Assembly (NCBI GenBank): GCA_050288625.1
Contig: JBNKEE010000020.1
Coordinates: 40,200-104,199 of the forward strand
Reading direction: 5' to 3'
Origin: JAAGZL01 sp050288625
GTDB taxonomy: Bacteria > Pseudomonadota > Gammaproteobacteria > Chromatiales > Chromatiaceae
Length of the DNA stretch: 64,000 nucleotides
Shown: positions 19,229-26,584 of the stretch, piece by piece
How positions within the stretch are numbered: position 1 is the stretch's first letter
Layout of the letters: the number at the start of each line of letters is the position of its first letter
Position numbers and translations under genes: made by a program
Notes under the pieces: generated by a model
Database searches by the model: none
What the model was told of the DNA's origin: nothing
The model's input: only the letters and a program-made list of their open reading frames with translations

Positions 19229-19654
19229 TTACTTGTGGTTGTTTTTGCCTTGTTGTGCCAACCACTGCCACGCCTCATCAGGATCGGAGAAGATCTGGAT
19301 CTTTATCTTGGGTAGATATCCAACGTATTCAGTCAATCTCTTCATATTGATCTGGCCGCGTGCCTTGATAGGGGGAAGAACAGCCCAGTATCTCCACCCA
19401 GCCTGGTAAGCGCGCGGTAACCAGAAATCCTGAGACCAGGCGCTATCTTCAGCCGAGAGCATGCTATTGAGCCGGTCATCGGAAAGCCATTTCTGCGCGC
19501 CTTGCTCTTTCAATATTTGTAATCCGGTAAGTAAAACGTTTTGGAACTCTTTGCCTGCAATGGGTTGTAGAAATTCATGATGAATGATGCCTTCATCGGG
19601 GTAGTGCCACATGCTGGCATATTCGTTCTCGATTAAAGAAATCCTATTGCGCAT
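19229..19654 (-). CDS. Small SpoIIAA/STAS-like protein, unknown function
   Basis: A protein of about 141 aa from ATG 19654; the frame also allows a start at 19696. It contains SLIENEYASMWHYPDEGIIHHEF, a central LITGLQILKEQGAQKWLSDDR-like helix (LLTGLQILKEQGAQKWLSDD), and an end PDPDEAWQWLAQQ-type helix (FSDPDEAWQWLAQQG). This pattern recalls STAS/SpoIIAA-like single-domain proteins of unknown function that end with such a helix. The call is weak. It is convergent with the chemoreceptor gene. Confidence 0.6.
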   Translation of the reverse strand: MRNRISLIENEYASMWHYPDEGIIHHEFLQPIAGKEFQNVLLTGLQILKEQGAQKWLSDDRLNSMLSAEDSAWSQDFWLPRAYQAGWRYWAVLPPIKARGQINMKRLTEYVGYLPKIKIQIFSDPDEAWQWLAQQGKNNHK

Positions 19655-19823
19655 AGTGTTGATATTCGAAAACTCTCTGGAATAAGTCAAGGGCAAACAA
19701 TCTGAAATAACGGCAGAATATGCTGAGTATTTTGTGCGGGTGATGTTGGGTATAATCGTCTAAATATTTCTGAAAGGCCGCAAGATGTGGCTCCATATAT
19801 CTCGCAATCACAAGGAGCAATCA

Positions 19824-20696
19824 ATGAGATTATCTAAGAATATCCTGGGAACACTGTCCTCCGTACTCCTGGCAATCTTTATTCTAGGTTCTAGCGCAAC
19901 TTTTGGGCAGGATGAAGTAAACATATCCACTGTTAAATCAGCAGATGGTAGTGTTATCAATTATGGTGTGCAGGGGGCAGGGGATGTGACCATCGTCTTT
20001 GTGCACTGCTGGACCTGTGATCATGAGTTCTGGACAAAGCAGATAGACCATTTTGCCAAGACGCACAGGGTAGTGTGGCTAGATCTGGCCGGGCATGGAT
20101 CATCCATGTCCAAGCGTAAGGATTACACCATGGCCGCTTTTGGTCAGGATGTAGCAGCAGTAGTGAATGAGGTTGGGGCAGACAAAGTCATTCTGGTTGG
20201 TCACTCTATGGGGGGTCCAGTTTCTATCGAAGCGGCGAATCAACTCGGTGATAAGGTGATCGGCATAGTGGGTGTAGATACCTTCTATACACCATTTGAC
20301 TATCCAACATCAGAAGAGAAGATCGAAGGTTTTGTAAAACCATTTAAAGAAGATTTCGCCAAGGCATCCGAGCAGATGGTCAGATCTATGTTTGTTCCGG
20401 ATGTCAATCCAGCCGTCAAGGAATATATCGTGCACGAGTTCGCCGACGCCGACCCAGATATGGGCGTAAGCGCCATGTACGATATTTTCCACTGGAGTGC
20501 GAAGAATGTGCCAGGTACTTTGGATAAGTATGGTAAGAGGCTGCGCAATATTAACGGTGCACCTAAGGGAGATGAGAAACCTCTGCATGATAGTGTGGTG
20601 TTGATTCCTCATGTGGGACATTTTGTGGCTCAGGTTAAGCCGGAAGAGTTTAATAAGGTTTTGGAGGAGATTGTTGCGGGGTTTGGGGTTAAGTAG
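19824..20696 (+). CDS. Secreted alpha/beta hydrolase
   Basis: A 290-aa protein starting at ATG 19824 behind AAGGAG. A signal peptide (ILGTLSSVLLAIFILGSSATFG) predicts periplasmic or extracellular location. The fold's HCWTCDHEFWTKQ oxyanion region, the nucleophile elbow GHSMGG, and a C-terminal LIPHVGHFV with the catalytic His are clear; the acid is probably in VGVDTFYT or further downstream. Substrate unknown; esterase/lipase-type chemistry is likely. It is followed by a repeat-rich intergenic region. Confidence 0.88.
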   Translation: MRLSKNILGTLSSVLLAIFILGSSATFGQDEVNISTVKSADGSVINYGVQGAGDVTIVFVHCWTCDHEFWTKQIDHFAKTHRVVWLDLAGHGSSMSKRKDYTMAAFGQDVAAVVNEVGADKVILVGHSMGGPVSIEAANQLGDKVIGIVGVDTFYTPFDYPTSEEKIEGFVKPFKEDFAKASEQMVRSMFVPDVNPAVKEYIVHEFADADPDMGVSAMYDIFHWSAKNVPGTLDKYGKRLRNINGAPKGDEKPLHDSVVLIPHVGHFVAQVKPEEFNKVLEEIVAGFGVK

Positions 20697-20732
20697 GTCT
20701 TCCTTAGATTAATATTTAAATTACAGTCATCC

Positions 20733-20883
20733 CCGCGCAGGCGGGACAATAGCGCGTAGCGCATTGAACGCCCTTCAGGGCGACCCGAAGGGTGAGCGTA
20801 GAGAATAATCCAGTAGGAGCCAACTACTATATCTCCCTCTTGAGGAGAGAGATATTTGTCGCCCACAGGAATGGGCTCCTACA
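20733..20883. repeat. Intergenic repeat with hairpins and inverted GTAGGAGCC
   Basis: Short dyads follow one another: GTCATCCCCGCGCAGGCGGG, GCGCGTAGCGC, CGCCCTTCAGGGCG and CCCGAAGGG. Then comes GTAGGAGCC (about 20814-20822) and its inverted copy GGCTCCTAC (about 20874-20882), which flank a polypyrimidine/polypurine segment. Such elements are typical dispersed extragenic palindromes. Triplet loops GTA, GCA and GAA match those at 9224-9357. Confidence 0.65.
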
Positions 20884-20918
20884 AGTATGGATATACCGTA
20901 TGATGACGATAGCCTAAA

Positions 20919-21593
20919 CTATTCCCCCCTAAGCCTCTTCGGATGCTCTGCCTCCAGATACGCCTCTTCCACCTCAGAAAGCTCCACCTTCTCAAATCCA
21001 GTGATCATGGTTCTGATATATGCAAACGGCGTGGTGCCGGTGGTGGTCATGTAGACGTGAATAATGACAAAGGCCACCATAAGAAACGCGGCTGCGGTGT
21101 GCAGAAAGGTGATGATCTGAAAATAGAAACCGGCATCTGGTATCCCGTTCCAGAAATCATACAGCAGATAGACGATGCCGGTGGCGGCCAGGGCGGGGCC
21201 GATCAGGATCATGAAGGTGAGATAGGCTAAGGCCTGCAATGGGTTTTGCTTATGGCGCAGGGTCTTGATGTGCGGGTGCTTGGAGCCGGTAAGTATGCCC
21301 CATGAGTAATACTTGATCACCGCGAACATGCCGCCGCGCTTGGGCAGAAACTGGCGCCAGTTGCCGGTGGTGAAGTTCCAGAAGGTAGTGAATAGCCAGA
21401 GCACAATTAGGAGAACAGCAGACGTAGTATGCAGTTCCACTGCACTCTGGAAATCCAGAAAGTTATGGGTGCCATGCAGCCCGAATCCTGTATAGGCCAG
21501 GGTGAAGATCAGTATGGCCTGGGACCAGTGCCAGAAGCGCTCGTAGATGGTGTAGATCTTGACTGCTTGTTTGCGTCTTTTTACATTTGGCAT
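20919..21593 (-). CDS. Diheme cytochrome b (thiosulfate-reductase-type membrane anchor)
   Basis: A 224-aa inner-membrane cytochrome b561-like protein with four hydrophobic segments and conserved histidines (IYERFWHWSQA, LHGTHNFLDFQSAVELHTTSA, FLHTAAAFLMVAFVIIHVYM). The family serves as membrane quinone-interacting subunit for periplasmic cytochromes and reductases. It follows the octaheme cytochrome gene with a 14-bp gap on the same strand, so it probably links that enzyme to the quinone pool. Confidence 0.85.
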   Translation of the reverse strand: MPNVKRRKQAVKIYTIYERFWHWSQAILIFTLAYTGFGLHGTHNFLDFQSAVELHTTSAVLLIVLWLFTTFWNFTTGNWRQFLPKRGGMFAVIKYYSWGILTGSKHPHIKTLRHKQNPLQALAYLTFMILIGPALAATGIVYLLYDFWNGIPDAGFYFQIITFLHTAAAFLMVAFVIIHVYMTTTGTTPFAYIRTMITGFEKVELSEVEEAYLEAEHPKRLRGE

Positions 21594-21607
21594 TGTTTAA
21601 TCCTCAT

Positions 21608-23314
21608 CTAACCCTTGGCTTCAGACTTGCTTTTTCGGTACATCACCAGGCGCAGGATCGTGTGCAGTATCACTATCGCCAGTGCTCCCAGGACCAACAG
21701 ATAGCCAACGCGGTCGAGCCAGGCATAACTATCACGTCCCGGCATATAGAACCCTTTTAGTTCTTCCAATCGTCCCTCTTTGGCATGACACTCATTGCAG
21801 GCCAGGGCATCCTTCTTCGGGGCTACCATGTGGGTTATGGGCCAGTACATATAGGTCTGAATAAAACCGTATTCGCCGCTGTATGGCAGATTGAACTCTT
21901 TCATGCCCCAGGAGATTGCCTTCTGAAAATCGTAGTTGCCCCAGTAGGCTGAATCGTCATCACCCCATAGATGCATATAGACTAGGGTGTTGTTCCCTTT
22001 GTCGAAAGGCTGGAAGGTCTCCATACGTTTAAACGGCCAGATGCGGGATTTAGGGTCGTCGAAGGAACCGTTGAATGAGTTAATCTCTACCGGCTTGGAA
22101 GGGTCGAACTTTGTATCAACGGTGGTGTATCGCATATCACCATCGAACCATGCGTAATGTGGTTGAAGATTTTCCCCATATTTAAACTCACCCTTGATGG
22201 ACTTGTAGGTCTTACGGTGTTCACCGTTTCCCTGAGTGTACTCCTTCAGATAGAAACCCTCTCCGTCCTTAAGCTTGCCGGCCTCGCGCCAGTCCCAAAA
22301 GGTCTTGGTGGCTACACCACCACGGGCGAACGATGGGATATGGCAGGTCTCACAGGCCACTCGATCGGTATGTCCGTTTAGTTTGATTCCTTTGAGTCCG
22401 TCCATATCGTGCGGGGAGTTGCCATGGCAGGATTCGCAGCTGGCGGCGTTGCGTCTCTGTCCGGGTTTACCCATCCCTTCTGGATCGGTGGCCATGGCGC
22501 TATAGCGGCTTCCGGAGGTTATATGTTTTTTAGTTACATGGCACTCAGTGCAGGAAAAGTCGAGACCATCTGCAGCCATGTGTACATCCACTGACTTATC
22601 CGGTTCTACCAGGGCCGTGGATAGATCACCATGTTTCACGTTGTCACCACCACCGCCTTTGAAGTGACAACCACCGCAATTGGCACGGGTCGGCATTCCG
22701 ACATTTTGCGCGACCTTAGTCAGATCAATCGGTTTCTTGCCTTCAAACATGACCGAGCAGGCCTCATTTCCTTTAGTAGGAGGCAATCGATAGTAGGTGC
22801 CAGTACGATCATGGCACACCACGCAGTCGATATTCTCCTGGTTGGCGTAATTGAAGCTGCTGTCCTCATGACCATAGCTGGCATGACACATGGCGCACAT
22901 ACCCTCGTTACCGCGGGAATTAGTGCAGAAGTTATTTATCAGGGTCTTTTTACCTAGAGTCTGGCCGGTCTCTGGGTGCTTATATTCCCACTTCCAGTGG
23001 ATGGAGTGCATGAACTGCTCACCGGCCTTGTTATGACAGGAGAGACAGGCCTTTGTCACTTCACGACCGTTGGAGAACGGACCCTGAAGTTCTTCAAGTT
23101 CGGCGTGATCGGTAGTGGAGTCGCTCTCTACCGTTTGGAGCATACGCTGTTCCGCATCAGTGCGCTTGTCACCTGTGTATTCTGATACGCCGATACCACT
23201 GCCTTCCGTATGGACGGTTTCATCTGCATGTAGAACCGCACTTACTGGCATGAAGATTACAGCAAGGATAGCTATCAGGGTGATGGGAAAATGTTTTGTC
23301 GCTAGATGGTTCAT
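21608..23314 (-). CDS. Octaheme c-type cytochrome, tetrathionate reductase (OTR) family
   Basis: A 568-aa periplasmic multiheme enzyme. I start it at ATG 23314, which follows GGAGGGGCGGCGGA and opens a signal peptide; the longer frame adds 70 implausible residues. Eight CxxCH heme sites are at residues 90, 140, 164, 213, 255, 293, 321 and 506. A C-terminal TM helix (about 536-556) anchors it. The OTR family reduces tetrathionate, nitrite and hydroxylamine in vitro, and its physiological role is debated. Cys130 and Cys186 lie outside heme motifs. It is paired with a membrane cytochrome b downstream and divergent from a di-heme peroxidase. Confidence 0.9.
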   Translation of the reverse strand: MNHLATKHFPITLIAILAVIFMPVSAVLHADETVHTEGSGIGVSEYTGDKRTDAEQRMLQTVESDSTTDHAELEELQGPFSNGREVTKACLSCHNKAGEQFMHSIHWKWEYKHPETGQTLGKKTLINNFCTNSRGNEGMCAMCHASYGHEDSSFNYANQENIDCVVCHDRTGTYYRLPPTKGNEACSVMFEGKKPIDLTKVAQNVGMPTRANCGGCHFKGGGGDNVKHGDLSTALVEPDKSVDVHMAADGLDFSCTECHVTKKHITSGSRYSAMATDPEGMGKPGQRRNAASCESCHGNSPHDMDGLKGIKLNGHTDRVACETCHIPSFARGGVATKTFWDWREAGKLKDGEGFYLKEYTQGNGEHRKTYKSIKGEFKYGENLQPHYAWFDGDMRYTTVDTKFDPSKPVEINSFNGSFDDPKSRIWPFKRMETFQPFDKGNNTLVYMHLWGDDDSAYWGNYDFQKAISWGMKEFNLPYSGEYGFIQTYMYWPITHMVAPKKDALACNECHAKEGRLEELKGFYMPGRDSYAWLDRVGYLLVLGALAIVILHTILRLVMYRKSKSEAKG

Positions 23315-23471
23315 TCCGCCGCCCCTCCATCCGACCGGCTGTTGCATATAAGGTATTCTTTCGGCCAATTCATGGCCGAACATGTGATTCTCAGCAACAG
23401 CGCACAAAAGAGAAATGACATTTATCAATTTGCAGTCAACTCTTCCGAAATGCTCTTGTACGCAGAAGGTA

Positions 23472-23489
23472 ATGTAACTTTTGTTACAT
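23472..23489. promoter_or_regulatory. Perfect Crp/Fnr-type dyad between OTR and peroxidase genes
   Basis: ATGTAAC-TTTT-GTTACAT is a perfect 7-bp inverted repeat with a 4-nt spacer in the 230-bp region between the divergent OTR and peroxidase genes. The architecture matches operators of the Crp/Fnr family. The Crp/Fnr-like gene at 24914 is the obvious candidate regulator. It lies 56 bp upstream of the peroxidase start. Confidence 0.6.
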
Positions 23490-23544
23490 ATCTCAGATAG
23501 AGGCATTAAGTATGCTTGGGCCATTGTTGATTGGAGAGTGGCTT

Positions 23545-24882
23545 ATGAATCACGGTATATTCGACATAATATCGATCGGCCTGATCGCGGTAATGATCGG
23601 GTCATTTGTTATGGTGTCTATGGTTTATCTGGAGCTGGGACCCACCGGGATGCTGTCCAAACGCAAGCACAAGCTGTTGGCGGTGGCATTAGGTTCAGGG
23701 ATACTGGCCTTTAGCATTAAAATTTTGCTTATCGTCACCATCGCAAAATTTCCGCAGTACACTATTAATCCTTTTTTAAAACCTCTCGAGGTGATTCATT
23801 ACGAGCATGCAAAGATTAAGACAGGTCCTACACGCTATGTATGGATAGACCTTCCTGAGAACAATAAGACGGTTGTACCTGTTGTTTCGCGTGAGCAGTA
23901 TGTCTGGCGTGCTTTGCCAGAGCAGGCGCCTTCTCCCGCATACAATCCATCCTCACCGCAGAAGATTGCTTTAGGTGAACAGCTATTCTTCGATAAGCGC
24001 CTGTCGCGTGATGGCACACTTTCATGTGCTTCCTGTCACGATCTGTATAAGCATGCTGGTGCAGATGGCCGTGCTACCGCGTTGGGAATAGACCGACAGA
24101 CGGGTAATCGCAATGCCCCTACGGTGTGGAATACGGCGTTTCAGACAATGTTTTTTTGGGATGGTCGCGCACCATCGTTGGAGGAACAGGCCAAAGGTCC
24201 ATTGATGAATCCTATCGAGATGGGTATGCCATCGCCGGCAGAGGTGGAGAAGAGGGTGCGGGAGCAGAAGCGTTATCAGGAGGCATTCGCCGATGTTTTT
24301 GGACCGGGTACAGCTATTACCTTGGATCGTATAGCGCAGGCGATAGCTGCCTATGAGCGCAGTTTGATCACGCCTGATACCCCATACGATCGATTTGTGC
24401 GCGGCGAAATTAATGCCCTCACTCCGGCGCAACTGCGCGGCATGAATCTATTCCAATCGGTAGGATGTGTCACCTGTCATCACGGTCCCAATTTTAGCGC
24501 CGCTAGCATCTTTGATAACAGCATGCCTCAACGTATCTTTCCATCTAATCCCATACCACAAGAACAACAATACAATCTGTTGCTGGAGCACAACGCCGGC
24601 ACCAACACCAACCGTGGTGTGTGGCGTGTGCCTTCGTTGCGTAATGTGGCACTCACCGGACCCTGGTTACACAACGGTGCCGTGAACAAGCTGGAGGAGG
24701 TGGTGCGGATCATGGCCGCTGGTCAACTTGGACGCGCCGGTCACTATCTATTATGGTCGGAAAGAGAGTCGAGCATGAGCGAACATAATCAACCCAAACT
24801 CAGTGACCAGGAGGTAGCGGATATCGTGTCCTTTCTCAATGCCTTGAGCAGCGATAGATTGGTTGCGCGTGCAAAAAAATAG
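23545..24882 (+). CDS. Membrane-anchored di-heme cytochrome c peroxidase (MauG/CcpA family)
   Basis: A 445-aa protein starting at ATG 23545 (GGAGAG at 23532-23537). Two N-terminal TM helices precede a periplasmic di-heme domain. Heme sites are CASCH (about residue 170) and CVTCH (about residue 310). The high-potential/low-potential domain pattern is shown by GEQLFFDKRLSRDGTLSCAS, RNAPTVWNTAFQTMFFWDGR and GVWRVPSLRNVALTGPWLHNGA. Most bacterial CcpA enzymes are soluble or have one signal peptide, so the two-helix anchor is unusual. It reduces H2O2 with electrons from cytochrome c. It is transcribed with a Crp/Fnr regulator 31 bp downstream. Confidence 0.9.
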   Translation: MNHGIFDIISIGLIAVMIGSFVMVSMVYLELGPTGMLSKRKHKLLAVALGSGILAFSIKILLIVTIAKFPQYTINPFLKPLEVIHYEHAKIKTGPTRYVWIDLPENNKTVVPVVSREQYVWRALPEQAPSPAYNPSSPQKIALGEQLFFDKRLSRDGTLSCASCHDLYKHAGADGRATALGIDRQTGNRNAPTVWNTAFQTMFFWDGRAPSLEEQAKGPLMNPIEMGMPSPAEVEKRVREQKRYQEAFADVFGPGTAITLDRIAQAIAAYERSLITPDTPYDRFVRGEINALTPAQLRGMNLFQSVGCVTCHHGPNFSAASIFDNSMPQRIFPSNPIPQEQQYNLLLEHNAGTNTNRGVWRVPSLRNVALTGPWLHNGAVNKLEEVVRIMAAGQLGRAGHYLLWSERESSMSEHNQPKLSDQEVADIVSFLNALSSDRLVARAKK

Positions 24883-24913
24883 ACAGACAACATAAACATT
24901 TTGCCCAGGGGCA

Positions 24914-25651
24914 GTGACATGTGATACTTACGCTCAATTGATCAGTGGTTTTTTAGGGGTGCTGACATTGAGCAACTATCAAGCAGTGCAGGATTTTCTA
25001 GACCTTTCTCCGGAGGGATCTAAGTTACTTGAGCATGCGATACAACAGGTCCTGTTCCAAAAGCCTACGGCGGTCATCCATAAAGGGCAACCTGTATCTG
25101 GAGCTTATCTGGTGCTGCGTGGACAGTTGCGGGTCTTTACCTATACTCCGCAGGGTACCGAGGCCACACTCTATTTTATTCGTCCCGGTGAGACCTGCGT
25201 CTTGGCACTCAACTGTCTGTTCAACGACCTACGCTATCCGGCCTGGGTGGAGGCATCGGGTGATACCGATGTAGTGGTAATACCAGGTCCGCTCTATCGC
25301 CGTCTGTTCGAGAGTGAGAATGCGGTACAGGATCTGACTGTAACGGCTCTCTCCACTCTGGTGTTTCGTCTTATGGATGAGTTGGAACAGATCCACTCAT
25401 GTAACCTGGATCAGCGTTTGGCCAGTTTTCTCCTGAATAACGCCTCGGATCAGGGCATAGTGGCTATGACTCAACAGACTCTGGCAGGTCACCTCGGTAC
25501 TACGCGCGAAGTCATCGCCCGGATTATGCAGGGCTTCAGTGCGCAAGGTTTGGTCTCTACTCAGCGCGGGGCTGTTACTATTCTTGATGCCGAACGATTG
25601 TCTACAGTAGCTGCACCTCAGAGTTCGAATTTTTTCATAGGAGGTAAGTGA
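24914..25651 (+). CDS. Crp/Fnr family transcriptional regulator
   Basis: A 245-aa regulator with an N-terminal cyclic-nucleotide-binding-fold sensor (FQKPTAVIHKGQPVSGAYLVLRGQLRV split over residues 48-75) and a C-terminal winged helix (TQQTLAGHLGTTREVIARIM). Cysteines at ETCVLALNC and HSCN do not match the four-cysteine Fe-S pattern of FNR. The start GTG 24914 follows AGGGG. It sits between the peroxidase gene and a secreted unknown, whose RBS lies inside this gene's end. Likely regulator of the local OTR/peroxidase genes. Confidence 0.9.
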   Translation: MTCDTYAQLISGFLGVLTLSNYQAVQDFLDLSPEGSKLLEHAIQQVLFQKPTAVIHKGQPVSGAYLVLRGQLRVFTYTPQGTEATLYFIRPGETCVLALNCLFNDLRYPAWVEASGDTDVVVIPGPLYRRLFESENAVQDLTVTALSTLVFRLMDELEQIHSCNLDQRLASFLLNNASDQGIVAMTQQTLAGHLGTTREVIARIMQGFSAQGLVSTQRGAVTILDAERLSTVAAPQSSNFFIGGK

Positions 25652-25653
25652 TT

Positions 25654-26076
25654 GTGAAGTTTGTAAAACAAATTTTCATCATCGCACTATTATCGAGTAT
25701 CTTCGGTGTCGCTGTTTCGGCGGAGGATTCTGATCTTACCCCCCTTCCTGGTAATCCATTACGCAAACAGGTTCTAGATGCGCTACGCAGTGAGGTTAAG
25801 CGCTTTCACGGTCTAGACGTGGTTTTTGTAGTTCAACATCTAAAGGTCAAGGATGGCTGGGCCTGGGTTGATACCATGCCTCAATCTCCAGATGGCAAGA
25901 ATAGATACGAGGGTATATCGGCCCTTTTGCAACTCAAGGATGGCGTTTGGAATGTGGCAGAGATTCCCTGTACAGAGGTGGATAATCCAGAGTGTATCGA
26001 TGGACCTGAGTATTTCGATCGGCTTCAAGGCCGATATCAGGGGATTTCAGCAGAACTGTTTCCTGATCTCGATTAA
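25654..26076 (+). CDS. Secreted protein of unknown function
   Basis: About 140 aa from GTG 25654, placed 9 nt after AGGAGG (25639-25644); a start at 25648 is too close to the RBS. An N-terminal signal peptide (FVKQIFIIALLSSIFGVAVSA) predicts export. The mature part resembles a small stress-type domain (VVQHLKVKDGWAWVDTMPQS, GISALLQLKDGVWNVAEI) with two cysteines. I do not recognise the family. It overlaps the Crp/Fnr operon end and converges on the rubrerythrin-like gene, whose coding sequence meets it at 26073-26076. Confidence 0.7.
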   Translation: MKFVKQIFIIALLSSIFGVAVSAEDSDLTPLPGNPLRKQVLDALRSEVKRFHGLDVVFVVQHLKVKDGWAWVDTMPQSPDGKNRYEGISALLQLKDGVWNVAEIPCTEVDNPECIDGPEYFDRLQGRYQGISAELFPDLD

Positions 26077-26582
26077 ACACCGCCACCACGGTGTACTATC
26101 TCGTAATAGAGCTTCTCCAGCTCTATCTTGTGCTTGGTCTCTTCATTGGCCAGGAATCTAAATAGTTCGCGGATAGGGCCGGCCGGAGCGGTTCCTGCCA
26201 GTTCGTTATAGTGCAACATGGCTGTATGCTCTCGACCCATGGCGTACTGCAGTACCTCCTGGTCGTCCGGATGTTCACCAAGTTCTGGCACGTGCAGACA
26301 GTCAGAGAATTTGCTATCAGTAGTGGGGCGGGCGATCTCCTCTTCTATCTGTACAGTGAGATCAGCGCGTTCAGATAGTTCACTAAATAGATCAAAATGT
26401 CGCTGCTCCTCTTCAGCCAACTCCTCGGCCAGATAACGGATGCGTTTGCTGACCTTCGGGATCAGGTCGGTATAGAAGTCACGAGCGACCCGTTCGAAGC
26501 TGGTAGCAACCTCCAGGATCTCGCGCATGCTGGTTTTGCCTTCCATCCGATCTTTGCCATGAGGGCTTCCTTCATGGACCAT
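26073..26582 (-). CDS. Rubrerythrin/ferritin-like diiron protein, last gene of the Mrp-complex operon
   Basis: A 169-aa four-helix-bundle protein. Carboxylate/His motifs typical of ferritin-like diiron sites are present: ATSFERVARDFY, LAEEEQRHFDLF, AMGREHTAMLHYNEL and LANEETKHKIELE. There is no C-terminal rubredoxin domain. A single SDC segment lies mid-protein. The start ATG 26582 has GGAGGATTA upstream inside the last codons of the flavoprotein gene, so the two are coupled. Peroxide or oxygen protection of the complex is inference. Confidence 0.85.
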   Translation of the reverse strand: MVHEGSPHGKDRMEGKTSMREILEVATSFERVARDFYTDLIPKVSKRIRYLAEELAEEEQRHFDLFSELSERADLTVQIEEEIARPTTDSKFSDCLHVPELGEHPDDQEVLQYAMGREHTAMLHYNELAGTAPAGPIRELFRFLANEETKHKIELEKLYYEIVHRGGGV

Positions 26583-26584
26583 GA

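Noticed and set aside
23315..23524. Upstream extension of the OTR gene
   Set aside because: It places 70 residues before a clear signal peptide, while ATG 23314 has a strong RBS.
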